Assembly (NCBI RefSeq): GCF_020283565.1
Contig: NC_060064.1
Location: 20,232,337-20,296,336, forward strand
Direction of reading: 5' to 3'
Origin: Trifolium pratense
Lineage: Eukaryota > Streptophyta > Magnoliopsida > Fabales > Fabaceae
Length of the DNA: 64,000 nt
Shown here: in pieces, positions 1 through 11,865 of the stretch
Position numbering within the stretch: the stretch's first letter is position 1
Layout of the letters: every line of letters starts with the position of its first letter
Made by a program: the position numbers and the translations under genes
Notes under the pieces: generated by a model
Databases searched by the model: none
What the model saw: only the letters and a program-made list of their open reading frames with translations
Told to the model about the DNA's origin: nothing

Positions 1-740
1 TCTATTCCTATTCTTTTACTATTGAATCAACCTCCCGCATCTCGCTTCCTAGAAAGCCTCTATTGCATTCGTGAATTTGTCCCATCTCGTACCCCTCTGG
101 TCTGGCAAGGAATCAAATCAGTACGTAACTGACGTTTCTTTTAAGTCGGTGTGCTCCGGTCTAGGTATTTGATGACCCATGATTGTCTATAAAAATAATG
201 TTCAGTCATGTATGTGAAAATAAATCTTTGAAGAGGTGGGCAAATGGTATTTATTCTACATATTCATTTCACTCTACCCTTATATCAAATGATATCCTCA
301 ATTGACTTCAAAATAAGGGTCAATGAATCACTTGCTGCATATGGTAGATCAATTAACACACCATGTGCATCTACCACTTGCATTTCTTTACTGTGATCTG
401 CAAATAGAACAATGGTTGACATTGAATGTTTGATGTTAAATTAGTTTTATTACCAAGTGCATCACATTTTTTAAATATTTATATTACTTTAAAAACATCA
501 ACTCTTGATCCTATTATTATAGTAAACAATGCCACAAATAAATTCAGAATAGAGTAATTGAAGGGATAAAATTTTGCCAACAAAAAAAGCAGAGGGAGGA
601 ACATATATCGGCGCTTTCTTGAGAATGTATCAACAGTATCATTTACTTCTCTGGCAAAATGGAGAGTATCAATTGAGTGATAAAAAATACATATTCAAAA
701 GAATTGAAATTTATAAACAAATCAGCTAGTTAAACAAACT
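1..740. other. Left-edge intergenic DNA, no confident gene
   Basis: Frame 1 is open from the window edge to a stop at about 127-135 (about 43 codons). This could be the tail of a gene beginning outside the window, but I recognise nothing in it and its length is within chance. The rest is AT-rich with no domain or clear transposon end. Confidence 0.3.
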
Positions 741-851
741 ATGGATTTTCTGAATAATTCTTGGGCTAACATGACTCAAACTGTACAGATGGTCGATTCA
801 GTTGGAAATAAGTTCAAGCAAAAACAAGATGAGGTTAGTAAAAGGTTCAAG
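741..851 (+). CDS. Possible orphan first exon, 37 codons
   Basis: An ATG opens 37 codons that run exactly to a good splice donor (AAG then GTAGGT). The peptide begins MDFLNNSWANMTQTV and continues as a polar, lysine- and glutamine-rich stretch that could form an amphipathic helix. I found no matching second exon before the F-box module starts near 1240, so it may be a first exon stranded by rearrangement, an exon of a non-coding transcript, or chance. I do not recognise the family. The support is only the open frame plus the donor site. Confidence 0.25.
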
Positions 852-1162
852 GTAGGTGCTTCAAACCATTAGTCATATGTTTTTATCTTTTATTTTCAGC
901 TTTTCGTGTTTTTTGAGGGTTTTGGTTATGTCCCCCTCTTTTTGTACTTTCTTAATTCTATTTATATATGTCGAGGGTGTTGCAGTTTTCTCTTCACCCC
1001 TTCTTCTTTTGCTTAAAAAAAAATCTAGTTAAGTTTGTATTAACACTTCAATTTAAAAAATAAAAATAAAATTAAGAACGAATATGCTGTAAAATCTTTT
1101 TTTTTTTGTACGTGTAAATCCTTATTTTAATTTTAACTAATTTTCTTTTTCCTTTTTTCTTA

Positions 1163-1193
1163 AACTCCACACTCCACACTCCACACTCCACAT
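1163..1193. repeat. Heptamer minisatellite (ACTCCAC)n
   Basis: About four tandem copies of ACTCCAC just upstream of module 1. Confidence 0.8.
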
Positions 1194-1905
1194 TTTAAAC
1201 TGTTTTATTTTTTTGTTAGTATATTTTTCCTAACGTGGGAAATAAACGGAAACAAAACACCACCGAAAAGAGCAATACCAAGGACGGAACACTAACATCA
1301 TCATTCATTGTGATTTTGTCTCCACCACCATGTCCCAAGATTCAACCAGTTCTTGATTCAACTCAAAGATGAGATTTTCCTTCTCCTTTTACAAAGCTAA
1401 ACTTCAACTTCTCTAGAATTTCGTTTATGCATTAATGTGTTTGTGATAAGTCCTCAATGAATCAAAACTCAGTTATCACTAACAGCAACAACCCTTTTTG
1501 TTATAATAACCTATGATTCTTAAAGTTATAATCTTTTTTACATTGGATTAAGTTCTATGTTGCTTGGTTGGTTGCACGAAAATTTTATAGTAACAAAGTT
1601 TATTGCTTAGAAAGAATGGTTAGATAATTTTTTATGGTTTCATTAAGTTTACTCTCTGTGCATAAATTTCTAAGTTGATCCTCCACTTTTGTAAGTTGGT
1701 TGTTCAAGTGAGAAAATTTCCAAATTGTAGCTTCAGATTAGCAATTAGGGGATAGAGAAAACCTAATTTTTAGGGTTTTGTTGCTATAAGCTGCATTATA
1801 GCCTTGTTAGATTTTTTGCTTTCTTGTTAAATTTGTGGTTAATTCATTGATAAGAACATTAGACGTATCAAGTGCTTATGTTGAGTGTCAATTTTGTCCT
1901 TTTTA

Positions 1906-2124
1906 ACCCACTTGGGGTTGGTCGAGTGGTGTTGGCTTGGGCCCTTAGAGTATGCTCCTCTCAAGGTCTCAGGTTCGATTCTCACTGGTGCCAATTTCGG
2001 TGGGCTAAGTCCATACAGAGCAAAAAAAAACCCTGGCTTTAAATGGGGCCCTCGCAAGTGGGCGGTGAGATTGGTCCCCTTGGATTAGTCGGTCCTAAGG
2101 CCGGATACCAAGTTTTCAAAAAAA
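1906..2124 (+). mobile_element. tRNA-derived SINE with 16-bp target duplication
   Basis: Pol III box A-like (GGTCGAGTGG) and box B-like (GGTTCGATTC) motifs lie near the 5' end and the element ends in an A-run. It is flanked by perfect 16-bp direct repeats, AATTTTGTCCTTTTTA, at 1890-1905 and 2125-2140. Module 3 lacks it at the matching position. Confidence 0.85.
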
Positions 2125-2504
2125 AATTTTGTCCTTTTTACATTTGTTTATTCACCCTCATCTCCATGTCATTTCATTCCTGTAATTAAAGATCAGAAAT
2201 CTGCTTGTTAAAAAAAAAACAGATCAGAAATCTAAAGTTCTTTGTGTGTTTGGGTTTCAATTTTTTTTTTTGTTTCATTCATAAATTTAAAGGATAGAAT
2301 TGCCAAGCTAGAAGCATGCATCGCTAGTTCTGGCATTGTTAATTTTGATACGAGGGGGTTGAGGAATGTGTGTTTTGGGTTAGATTCAAGAAATAATTAA
2401 GACCAATATTCACTTATGATGGTTGCAAATTTTTTGGAAAATCACTTGTGATTGTGAAAATCAACTTTTAGTAAGCATAAGGTTACATGTTGTCAAATGA
2501 AAAC

Positions 2505-2898
2505 GGCTTAAATGAAATTTTGGTCCCTGTGATATACACCTTTTCTAGTTTAGTCCATAACAAGATTGTCTTGAAACATTGAAAATTTGCTTTTGGTCCT
2601 TTTTTGTTTGTTTTAGCTCTTGTAAGATTTATCTATGTTTATGTACCAAAAAAGAAAATATTTATCTATGTTTGTAACTCTCTATATTGTCCTTATTCCA
2701 AGGACATAAATCAATATAGTTCACATTTTACAATGATTAAAAGCTGATATGATATGGACAATATAGTGACTAAATCCAAAACAACAAGGACCAAAAACAG
2801 CTTTTCTTATGTTTAAAGGATTAAAACTAGTAAGAAATTGTTATAAGGGCTAAATTCAAAATTGGTGTATATTGTACAGACTAAAAATCATTTAAAGC
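2505..2898. mobile_element. Inverted-repeat element shared by all modules (copy 1)
   Basis: Left arm reads GGCTTAAATGAAATTTTGGT and then ATACACC. The right arm carries the inverse (GGTGTATAT... then ...AATCATTTAAAGC). Homologous copies lie near 16385-16670 and 27367-27720, so it predates the module duplications. It resembles a Mutator-type MITE, but I could not define a target duplication. Confidence 0.5.
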
Positions 2899-4329
2899 AA
2901 AGTTGCTTCTTGCTGTGTTGCTGACTAAAGGAAAGTTGCTTCAACAAGGTTCACACCAGCATGTTAGTCTGGCCTTTCTTGTTTAGGTAAGGCTTTTTTT
3001 TAACTCTATTTATTACTGTTTACAAAAAAGCACAAAATCGTGCTGGATACTCTTCATTGGCCAATTGAATGCTTCTGGCCTGCATACTACAATCTTTCAC
3101 CATTGTTTTGGAACTATCATTCCAACTTTTAAGATTTATGCCAGGAACAAGCAATGAATACACAACAATGTATGTTCAAACACATGTATGTTAATCTTTA
3201 TGTTTTGTGTTTTTGTGTTACCAAATAACTGTGTTGCATCCTTTCCTTTTCAGAAATTGCCATGTCCTCTTGCTGCCTAAAGAAAAGATGCTTCATGAAG
3301 GTGCACACCTCTAGCATGTAAGTCAAACCTCTCTGGTTTGGGTACCTTTAATTCCATTTGTTAATGTGTAGAAAAACACAAAATCATACTTACATATAAT
3401 TGCTTTACTAGGGATGCATAAGAGGAGAAAATAGTCCAACAAGAAGATTGGATGATTACAAAGTAGTTGCTGTACTGGTGTTAGATATGTGCCATTATGG
3501 ACACTTCTTATTCATCAATTGAATCGTGCTATTCTACATACTACAATCTTTCAATTTTTTTTTTGAGCTATCATTCTAACTTTTAATATTTATGCTTAGG
3601 AATGAAAACGAGAGCATATCAATTTATATTCAAATGCAGGTGGAAGTATTAGGATCTATATGAGCCACACTTGTGTGTTAATCTTTTACGATTTTTTCTT
3701 CCATTTTACTATTATACTTAACTCTGTAGCATCCTTTCCTGTTCAGAATTTTCCATGTCCTCTTGAAGGTTTTGTATTGTATCCATGTTGTGTCTCATTT
3801 CTGAGTATCCTGCATAGTTAGCCTATTAAAATATAATTAGTGTTACGGATTCTTTGCAGAAAGCACCTTAATGTAATTTTACATTTAAATATTATATTTT
3901 TCGGGTAAAAATATTATTGAATTTGTTAATTTGTCAATGTAGAAATAGATTATCATTTTATTCCTTTATTTTTAAATAAATGGCAGTTCCTTTCCTTATT
4001 GAGTTGTACGTTGTTTTAGCGTTATTTCCTTGACTACCTTGACTGCATCCAGAAAAAATAAAATTAACGAGATGTCCGTTTTGTGCGACTTTGCCTTAAT
4101 CAACTTAGTTGTTTTAAAATTTTAAAATTTAATATTCAGAGTTCAAAGCATAGTAACAAATGTTGAGTGAGATTTGGTACAATAACATTAACTTTTATGT
4201 TTCAAATTAAAATAATGTATCACTTTTTCCAATTTTGAATCTTCTTTATTTGGGGATGAGGTGACCAATGGGGAACGAGCTTTGACGTGTTTTCCTTTAA
4301 TTTTACGCGAGTTCCGTTTTTGTCCTCTG

Positions 4330-4337
4330 TATAAAAG
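4330..4337 (+). promoter_or_regulatory. TATA box of F-box gene 1
   Basis: TATAAAAG lies about 40 bp before the first ATG at 4369. The same TATA box and spacing precede the matching exon in modules 2 (about 18132) and 3 (28766), which supports it as the conserved core promoter. Confidence 0.7.
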
Positions 4338-4368
4338 GGTTTTAAGCTCAATAGTATACCACACAGAG

Positions 4369-4477
4369 ATGCAAGTAGACAAGATGGCCTCGAAGAAATT
4401 AGGAATGGAGCACGGGAACAATGAAGATGATTCTAACCAATCTAATAGTTCCGATGCATTGCCTCTACCATCATCGG
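4369..4477 (+). CDS. Predicted first exon of F-box gene 1
   Basis: 109 nt encoding MQVDKMASKKLGMEHGNNED and then a Ser/Asn-rich stretch, ending TCATCGG before a GTATGT donor. Splicing to the acceptor at 7256-7257 (..GTAGCAG) joins G to GG and gives ..SSGKK followed by the MKED start of the large F-box exon, with no frame break. The total is 1173 nt, 390 residues. A second in-frame ATG (MASKK) lies five codons in. The exon has the same length, phase and donor in modules 2 and 3, so selection or shared descent keeps it in frame. The leader is low-complexity and polar, and I assign it no function. Confidence 0.6.
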
Positions 4478-4812
4478 GTATGTTTTCATATTCTTATAAA
4501 CTCCATCTTTTAATTTTGTTAATTTTTGAATGTATGATCATTGTTGTCATATCATTGTCCGTATTTATTGTTTTATGAGATTGTTTTTCTCTATTTGGTT
4601 AAAATTTTAAAGAAATATGTATTGCGTCTCGGTCATGTGACTTCTGCCGATGTGGAATCTGAGGCAGTTTTGGCTGCTGAACCATGGCCGATAGGTTACC
4701 AGATAGAAGCCTTATTGTTCCCCCAATGTTCTCGTTTGTTGAAATTTCAGTTAAATTTCTTAAGTTTCGTTGAAATATTTACATGTTTCTTGGGTAGAAG
4801 GTAATTTACTTG

Positions 4813-5261
4813 TGTTGGAAAGCCGAACTAATTATTGGGCTGGGTGTGAGGTGGGGCATTGAATCTCAAATCGCCTAAAGAGATAGCCTAAGTAATGCTT
4901 ATATAGATTTCACCTTTCAAAGTCAATTTTGTGGGGTTGAGTTATATTTCAAGTCCAATATCTCAGATGGTATAAAGGTTTATCCTAGATCTGTTGTTGG
5001 GTTGCCCAAACCTTCCATTCTCCAAGTGCAGAGCTCTGTGCGTGAGGGGGAGTGTTGAAAAATCGCTTTAATTGCGCCCTGCTCCTAGTCCCCTTAATTT
5101 GCAAACTCCGACAACTTCACTATGCTAGGTGTGTGACGAGGTGTTTTTAGCACCACATTGCCAAGAAATAAGGCCCAAGTATGCTTATATGTCTTTGCCG
5201 TTTCTCACCTTACAAATCGGTTTTGTGGGGTTGAGTTAGGCTTTAATCCCAAATTAAGTGA
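4813..5261 (+). mobile_element. TRIM retrotransposon, ancestral copy in module 1
   Basis: The first LTR starts TGTTGGAAAGCC at 4813 and the second TGTTGAAAAATC at 5053. Between them lie a TGGTAT primer-binding-like start just after LTR1 and a purine tract GTGAGGGGGAGTG just before LTR2. The flanking duplication is ACTTG (4808-4812 and 5262-5266). LTR1 carries a deletion relative to module 2. It has no coding capacity. The same insertion with the same duplication occurs in modules 2 and 3. Confidence 0.75.
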
Positions 5262-6584
5262 ACTTGCAAATGTGAAATATTGCATATTTTCACGGTACAT
5301 GTTCTGCCTGCCATTTGTATATTCTCTTAAATAAGAACCAATTGAACGATAAATTGAGCTTGAATTAATTAGATATTTAATAAGAGTTTAAGTAAGCCCC
5401 TATTTAGATTCTCCAAAGATTCACGTGTCGTGATTTAATTAGTCCTCAAAATTTTTTTGACATCAATCTAATCCTCTAATTATAAAATTAAAGTGTCATT
5501 TGATTGTTTCTTTTTATCAGATTGAGAGAGTGTGTGTAATGGAATCCTAATGTGAAGACTCCTTTAATGATGTTTTGCATGATTAACAAATTAAGTTCTG
5601 ACATTTTGCACTATTGTGAACTAAATCGATTACAAAAACATTTCAAACATCAACCTGGCTGCAATTATATCTTTGAAGGACAAAATTTGGGGTTTATTCT
5701 TAAAATATATCAAGCTTTCAGATTCTCCCATTTTATGTCAGTTGGAAACTAGTGTCCAAATATATTAATGTTTTGCCAGTCATGTAATGTCGATATGCTG
5801 TCATCATGAAAGTGATTTTCTTTATCTTAGTTTACGTGTTTGATGCGCTACCCTATTATCATATAGATGTTTGAGGTAGAGCCAATATTTGTAAATTTGG
5901 GGTGACAGATATTCAGTTGACTGATTTTTATTTTTTGTAGAAAATATAATAAACAAAAATGAACTAGATATTGAGTTAGGACTCAAAGATGTTAGGTTAC
6001 TGTTGGTCTACTGGCTGCAAATTTCTTGTTTACTATGAGATGTATATGTTCATTCTTCCTCAACTTTTAAGGTTAAATAATAGGGATTGATGTCTGTTCT
6101 AAACCTGTTTCCATCATTTTTAACTTTTGCTGGTTGTTAGATGATATGAAAATGTCTTACATAATTTCGTAGAATTAATTTCCGTATTTCTCAGTTGAAG
6201 AAGGGTTAATGCTTATTCTTTTGTATCTTGATTGAAATCATGTCAAAAAACACGTAATTCAAGTTTATTTCTCTCCTATTATTCCTTATGTAAAACACCA
6301 TGACTTCAACTGGGTATGTAAGTGGTACCGTCCTCCATGACTTGTCTCGTCATTGTTCTGTTTTCAAGTTCTGGAACTATACTATATAATGTCATTATCC
6401 TTGCCCTTCCCTCCTTTACTTGGATGCCTTTTCCCGTCTGACTAATGGCTATCCAAAGGAAATCAGTGTAGTCTCATGACTATCTCAGATGTAACCTTGT
6501 TCTGCAGCTATTCCAAAGAAATCAGCCTGAACCTGTTGCAGATATTTTCATAGAGCATCTTAAAGTATCTGTTGGGATTAGTTG

Positions 6585-6610
6585 CGCGTGTGTGTGTGTG
6601 TGTGTGTGTT
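6585..6610. repeat. (GT)n microsatellite
   Basis: About 12 GT dinucleotides within the F-box gene 1 intron. Confidence 0.85.
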
Positions 6611-7265
6611 CTATCATAATTTGTGTTCCTATTTGATTAGAATTAAAAGTCTAGTAGCATTAATGTAAATAAGGGTTGATGCATAGGCTTCTGTATAGGC
6701 AAATCATATCAAACCATAATCATATTTGAAGTTATTTCTTCCACTTCAGTTTTTCCGTATCTAAAACCCTATAACTTCAACACTAGAGGTAACTCTCAAC
6801 ACAAAGTTAGGACTCTCTTTTAGTCTAACTAAGGCTATTAGCAGCATGTGTTATGACTTTACCATTCTATTTTGTCAAATAGAAAAACTATATTTATCTT
6901 CACAATCTGTTTGTAGTTGTAATAGTTATATTTTGAAGGATTAATTTACTTCTATATGAGAACTATATCAGAATTAATGTCGATTATGTTCTGTGCATAA
7001 TGTGGTTTACTTTGTAACTACTAATTATATGTTAGAAAGTTTGATTAAAAATCATCACAAATACTTGCTACTCAATGAGAAGCTTCAGAAATGCCTGAAT
7101 TGTGTTTCAATGTGGTTTTATCTTTCTTGCATTATTGTACTATCTGCAAATATTTCTTTATCTCACGTTCTTCCATGATATTATTAAATAAATGAATAAA
7201 AGCATATGTACTCCTCCTATTGACCTTGGAAATCACCTAACATTGCCATTGTAGCAGGGAAAAAA

Positions 7266-8321
7266 ATGAAAGAGGATATGGATATCAGTCCACTTGATTT
7301 GGATATGCTTGATATCATATCCAAGAAACTGTTAAGTTTCGACGATCTCTTCAATTTTTCGGCGGTTTGCAAGGAGTGGAGGGCAGTGCATAAAGTTTAT
7401 TGGAGAAAATTCCTAGAATCCCAATCACCATTGGTCGTACAGACTACTTCTTATGCTAAGAAACTTTACTCGTTTTATAGCATACCCGAAAAACAAGCGT
7501 ACAACTCTAAGATGAGCTATTTTTGGGGATTATATTATTGTGGTTCTTCTAGTGGTTATCTGGTCATGGCAGGCGGCAATTATAAACTTCAGCTAATGAA
7601 TCCTTTTACAAGAAAAGAGAAGATCGTTGATATCTCATCAGTTCGAGAGGATTTTTTTTATGATACCTGTCGTGTTTTACTTGCTTTTGCCAAAGATTCT
7701 AATGAGTTTGTCGTAGTGGCTTTGTGCGGAATTTCGTTTGCTTTGAATGTTTACCAGTCAAGATTTTCTAGTTGGGTTCCTTATGCCAAAAGGGGAAAGC
7801 CATGGAAGGTTGTGGACTTTGTAGTTTTGGATAATATTATTTATGCTCTCACCGACAAGGTTGAGATAGGTGTACTTAGCCTAAACTCCACAAGTTTGAA
7901 ATTGCTGGAACTGAAAAATACCCCCGATGCAACTCCTCGTTTGTTTAAGTTACTTCATTGTGATGGGAAGCTTCTTGTGGTCCGCTTTGTACCGAAGAGA
8001 GTATTGGATGTCTACAGGATAGACTTCGCTACTATGAGTTATGTCAAGTTGGAAAGTTTGGGTGAACTTGCATTATTTTATTCTCCTTTCAAATGCTATG
8101 CACTGGCGAACCCTGGTGAGTGGGGATATGAAAGCAACCGTTTGTATTATATTAATTCAAAATCTGCAGAATGTGAAGTGTATTCAGGGAGTGATAATGT
8201 ACTGATGGAAAGCATTGTGCTTGCTGGTAGTCGTCATGTTCTTCATAAATCAAAACCTTATTGGCTGGATTGGTGTTTTCGAAATCTACATGATGAAGTT
8301 GATTATTCTCTGGTTGAGTAG
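7266..8321 (+). CDS. F-box protein with DUF295-type C-terminal domain (copy 1)
   Basis: Large coding exon; 351 residues from this internal ATG, 390 if joined to the leader exon at 4369-4477 (exon 2 then begins at 7258). Residues about 8-50 (counted from this ATG) form an F-box: leucine-rich start, SFDDLFNFSAVCKEWRAVHK, then WRKFLES. F-box proteins bind SKP1 and act as substrate receptors of SCF ubiquitin ligases. The rest has features of plant F-box/DUF295 (KIB1-like) proteins: GSSSGYLVMAG, MNPFTRK, repeated beta-strand-like VVDFVVLDNIIYALTD, LLVVRF and an ALANPGEWGYESNR motif near the end. The substrate is unknown. Tandem copies sit at 21897 and 31892. The frame is intact with no premature stop, so it is probably functional. 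Confidence 0.9.
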   Translation: MKEDMDISPLDLDMLDIISKKLLSFDDLFNFSAVCKEWRAVHKVYWRKFLESQSPLVVQTTSYAKKLYSFYSIPEKQAYNSKMSYFWGLYYCGSSSGYLVMAGGNYKLQLMNPFTRKEKIVDISSVREDFFYDTCRVLLAFAKDSNEFVVVALCGISFALNVYQSRFSSWVPYAKRGKPWKVVDFVVLDNIIYALTDKVEIGVLSLNSTSLKLLELKNTPDATPRLFKLLHCDGKLLVVRFVPKRVLDVYRIDFATMSYVKLESLGELALFYSPFKCYALANPGEWGYESNRLYYINSKSAECEVYSGSDNVLMESIVLAGSRHVLHKSKPYWLDWCFRNLHDEVDYSLVE

Positions 8322-8975
8322 TCTGCTGACGTGGCACCATGCAGCTTGTAACTCTATGTTAGTTTGGATCTTGTTCCTTCTGTTTTATTTCCTTAGTTTG
8401 GATTTTGTTGTTCCTTCTGTTCCCTTTATATTTCCTTGTACTTCTAGACATGGTTTCTGTTATTTCATTATCTTTGCTTAAATTATGTGACTTTTCATGA
8501 ACCTGGTAATGTTTTGGTTTGTTCCCTGAATGTTTGGCTTAAAATGGTTGTATGGTTTTTTTTTTTTATAAATTTTATTTGAATGTCTTGATTTGTTATT
8601 ATGTCATTTGAAATATCAGTGTTTAAGTCATTTGAGAAGAGATGTGATATGTATTTAAACATGAATTCTCATAGCGATTTTTAGCAAAATCAAACAGACC
8701 CATTGTCCGATTTGCGTCGTCACCGCAAAATCAGTTTATTTTAATACATCACAATTCCAACTTTATTTGTCTGATTTTTAAATTTTTTAAGTGAAACGTT
8801 TTTCTACGATGATTTACTTTCACTTTACACCCCTCAAAAGAATTTATTAAAATGAATGTATTTATAGTTAATAATCGTGGTTTAAATTTGTTTTGGTGGA
8901 AAAAATATCATGGTTTAAACTAGTATTAATTTTTTTAGTAAACTTGTAATAATTTAACTTTGATTAATAACTTAA

Positions 8976-9180
8976 TAGAAGTTGATAACTTTTAAAAGCA
9001 AAACGAATAAATTTTAGAAATACCGTTTGAATTCTGTAAGATAATTTAGAAAAATATTATCATTGTCATTAATGTAGAAATATAAAGTCAAAGATTTTAC
9101 CAAAAAATAAAAAGATAGTGAATAATTTTTATAAATTTTCTCAAAAAATAAATATTGTATCCTAATGTCTCTCCTATTAA
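8976..9180. other. AT-rich spacer upstream of defensin-like gene
   Basis: Very AT-rich with no repeat structure or ORF that I can support. It probably contains the distal promoter of the defensin-like gene. Confidence 0.4.
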
Positions 9181-9181
9181 C

Positions 9182-9189
9182 TATAAATA
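9182..9189 (+). promoter_or_regulatory. TATA box of defensin-like gene
   Basis: TATAAATA lies 59 bp before the ATG at 9248, normal spacing for a plant core promoter with a short leader. Confidence 0.65.
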
Positions 9190-9247
9190 CACAACTTTAA
9201 CATTGGAATAACAAAGCAAAATAAACTTGAAAAAAATTATTGTTTTA

Positions 9248-9828
9248 ATGGTGAATCAAATGTCAAAATCTTTCTGTTTCTTTGCCATCTTGGTTTTATT
9301 TGTTGCAGGTAATAATCTTCTCCACCATTGTCTTATTACATATCGCTGTTAAAATATGTTCTACTTGTCCTCTTTGATTGAAGACATGCCAAGTATTTAA
9401 TTTTAAAAATTACTATTGGTGTCGACATATTAGTATACGTAGGTGCCGATGCTTCATAGGTGTTAATTCTCACTAATTTTTACTTTTTTTTTCCCGAAGT
9501 CCAATTAATACAGGTAGAAGGTGAATGCACAAAAGTTGTGGGTGATTGTGGTGCAGCAAATTGTGCCTCACATTGTAATTCCTATGCAAGAGGTGCTCGT
9601 GTTTTAGGATCATCATGCTCATTCAACAACTTATGTACTTGTACTTTTGATCGACCACCACCAGGATCAGAACAACCTGCCTGTGATGTTGGGATGGGAC
9701 TCTGCACTCGTGACTGTCAAGATGATTGTTGCAACAACAAGTGTGTTAGTAGATTTACCAAAACTGGTCATGGGAGTTGTGTTGATGCCTTTAACATGAT
9801 TCTTTGTCTTTGTTCCTATAATCGTTGA
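9248..9828 (+). CDS. Secreted defensin-like protein with two cysteine-rich domains
   Basis: Two exons, 9248-9308 and 9500-9828 (donor GCAG/GTAATA, acceptor CCGAAG/TCC), 390 nt, 129 residues. Exon 1 gives a hydrophobic signal peptide (MVNQMSKSFCFFAILVLFVA) ending near VQLIQVEG. An intron close to the signal peptide is typical of plant DEFL genes. The mature part has 16 cysteines in two blocks. Block 1 spacing is C-x6-C-x4-C-x3-C-x13-C-x5-C-x-C. After a proline-rich linker (RPPPGSEQP), block 2 reads C-x6-C-x3-C-x3-CC-x3-C-x11-C-x8-C-x-C. This resembles the tandem-domain DEFL family (Arabidopsis DEFL 183-like) rather than nodule NCR peptides, which have 4 or 6 cysteines. Defence or signalling roles are known for the family; the role here is not shown. 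Confidence 0.85.
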
Positions 9829-10235
9829 GTTTATTCTTAATTTTAAATATATGCAATAAATATGTTATAGGCGATGGATGAATAGTATTGTTCATGCTCT
9901 AACATGGTATCACTATCTTTTATATGTTTCGCATTATTTTTTTATTACATTCATCTTTGTGTTACGTACCCGAATAGTATTCTTTGTCTTTGTGATTTTT
10001 ATTCACCTTTTTAATATATGATTTCATTTAATTAATTTTCGTTAAAACATGTTTCTCCGTACACAATATTTAAATTAAATTCTAAGCATTGTGCATACGA
10101 CACATAATACAATATCATGAACAACAACACTTGATACATAAATTCATAAATATGTTATATCCAGATGTGAAGCGGTGAGTGTAACACCCTAAACCCATAA
10201 ATATCGGGGATCAACGACAACAACGGCAAACAACG
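9829..10235. other. 3' flank of defensin-like gene and spacer
   Basis: An AATAAA-type signal (GCAATAAATATG, about 9853) lies just after the stop and probably directs polyadenylation. The rest is AT-rich with no supported feature. Confidence 0.4.
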
Positions 10236-10244
10236 ATAATTAGT

Positions 10245-11865
10245 TATTAGACTTAATTATACTTTTGGTCCTTTATTTTTATTGGGTCATGCTGGGGCAC
10301 TAGTTAAGAAACTAAAAAGGGAAAGAAAAGAAAAAAATTGCATTGAAAAAATAAATTTAAACTTTTAAGATGTTGAATTCACAGGTTTCAAGATAATATT
10401 ACTATCTTTAGTTACCTTAATCAGTGCCCGGGGGCACCGATTAGCATTTTCCATTTTTATTTTAGGTTTCAAGTTGGTCACTTATCTTTTAAACGTTTCA
10501 AGTTGGTCTCTTATCTTTTCTTTCGTTCAATAAATTAGTCCATCCTGTAAAATTTTTACTAACACCGTTAGATGTGGACACGTGGCGACGTGGACAAACA
10601 CATGGGATTACTTACCCGGTCATGTGCCACATCAATTTCTTTTAATTTTAAAATAAAAATAAAACAAAAGCTAAAAATATAAAAGAGGGGGCGCGTGGAG
10701 AAGGCATGGGGTGCACTGTCAGCTCTTCTTCTTCCTCCTGCGCGCAAAAAAAAAAAGTTTGGCCAGAGGTGATTTCGACGCGGTGGCGACGCCATCGAAT
10801 TCACTTTCGAACCTCAAAATTTACAAATGAATATGCCATTTTACTCGAAATTTCGCACTGATCATGAATCCGAACTTAGATTTTTTAGTGTAAGCTTAGA
10901 TTTTAAATTTCGAAGAAAAAGTTTCAAGAACATAAAAAATGGCAAAACACGATTCAGCCACAACCAAGCAAAATTAATCAGTGGAAAAGCTTTAAAACAT
11001 CATTTAGATCATGAATTAAGTGAAACCTACCTGATTTGAGCTATGAAACGTTCTAACCGATTCAAGCTTTTTCTTAACCACTATGAACTTCGAACTAGGC
11101 GTTTCTTGATGGATTTCCTTGCTTTTTTTCAATGGATTTCAGCTTCTGAAAATGTAAGTAATCAAATAAATTTATATAATTTTAAATAAAAATCATGAGA
11201 AAATAATCAAGTTTAATTTTTTATATGAATCATGATCAAATAAATAACTCAATGATATATACATGATAGATAAGCTAAATAAATATGTGATATATCTCAT
11301 ACGTAAATAATAAAACTACCATTGTAAATTAATTATATTTAATTTATTATAAAATTTAAACTAATATCCTATTTTGTAATTTTTTAAAAATTATTTTACT
11401 TCAAAATATTGTAATTTTAGTAGAATTTTGATTTTTTAGATTATGTAAATTACAAAATTACCCTTGTGAGAAAATCACATATATATATATTTAAAAATTA
11501 ATTATTTTATTATTAATTTACTATCAAATTATTTTATTATTTATATTTTGTTAATTTTCATTTTTTATTTTAAAATATATTTTATAGAATAAATCAGTAA
11601 ATTTTTTCTTATCCTATCCTGCTGGTAACCCAGCTCAAATTCAGGATAAAAATTTTAACTACAGAGACAGAATAAGATAAGCTCCAAGATTAATTTATCA
11701 TATCCTCACCAAACACTTGATTAAGACAGGATATGATACAGTTATCCTATTCTGTTTCTTATCCTGTGCACCAAACGGACCCTTAAAAAATAAGGAATCA
11801 ACATGAAACCTAAAATAAAGATAAGAGACCAAAAATATAATTAATCCTAATTATTAAGATACTCT
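10245..11865. mobile_element. Large inverted-repeat DNA element, uncertain class
   Basis: The left arm (ACTTAATTATACTTTTGGTC, about 10251) matches the inverse of the right arm near 11830-11860 (GACCAAAAATATAATTAAT). Inside are a GC-rich patch at 10560-10800 and a hairpin-prone region at 11600-11785 ending ACCAAACGGACCCTTAA, which looks like a nested Tourist-like MITE end. No transposase is visible. I could not fix target duplications. Confidence 0.4.

Larger units (their letters stand above)
1240..8975 (+). repeat. Tandem module 1 (F-box unit)
   Basis: First of three homologous modules. Homology with modules 2 and 3 begins near the shared string CACCGAAAAG and continues through the small upstream ORF, an old inverted-repeat element, the F-box promoter and first exon, a TRIM, the large F-box exon and about 650 bp of 3' flank. 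It ends near the shared AGTAAACTT tract. Boundaries were estimated by eye and may be off by 50-100 bp. Confidence 0.85.

Noticed and set aside
1839..2088. Short ORFs on both strands
   Set aside because: They lie across a SINE and follow its sequence.
4261..4368. Upstream ATG extending the F-box leader exon
   Set aside because: It lies before the TATA box and so is probably not transcribed; the extension is promoter sequence.
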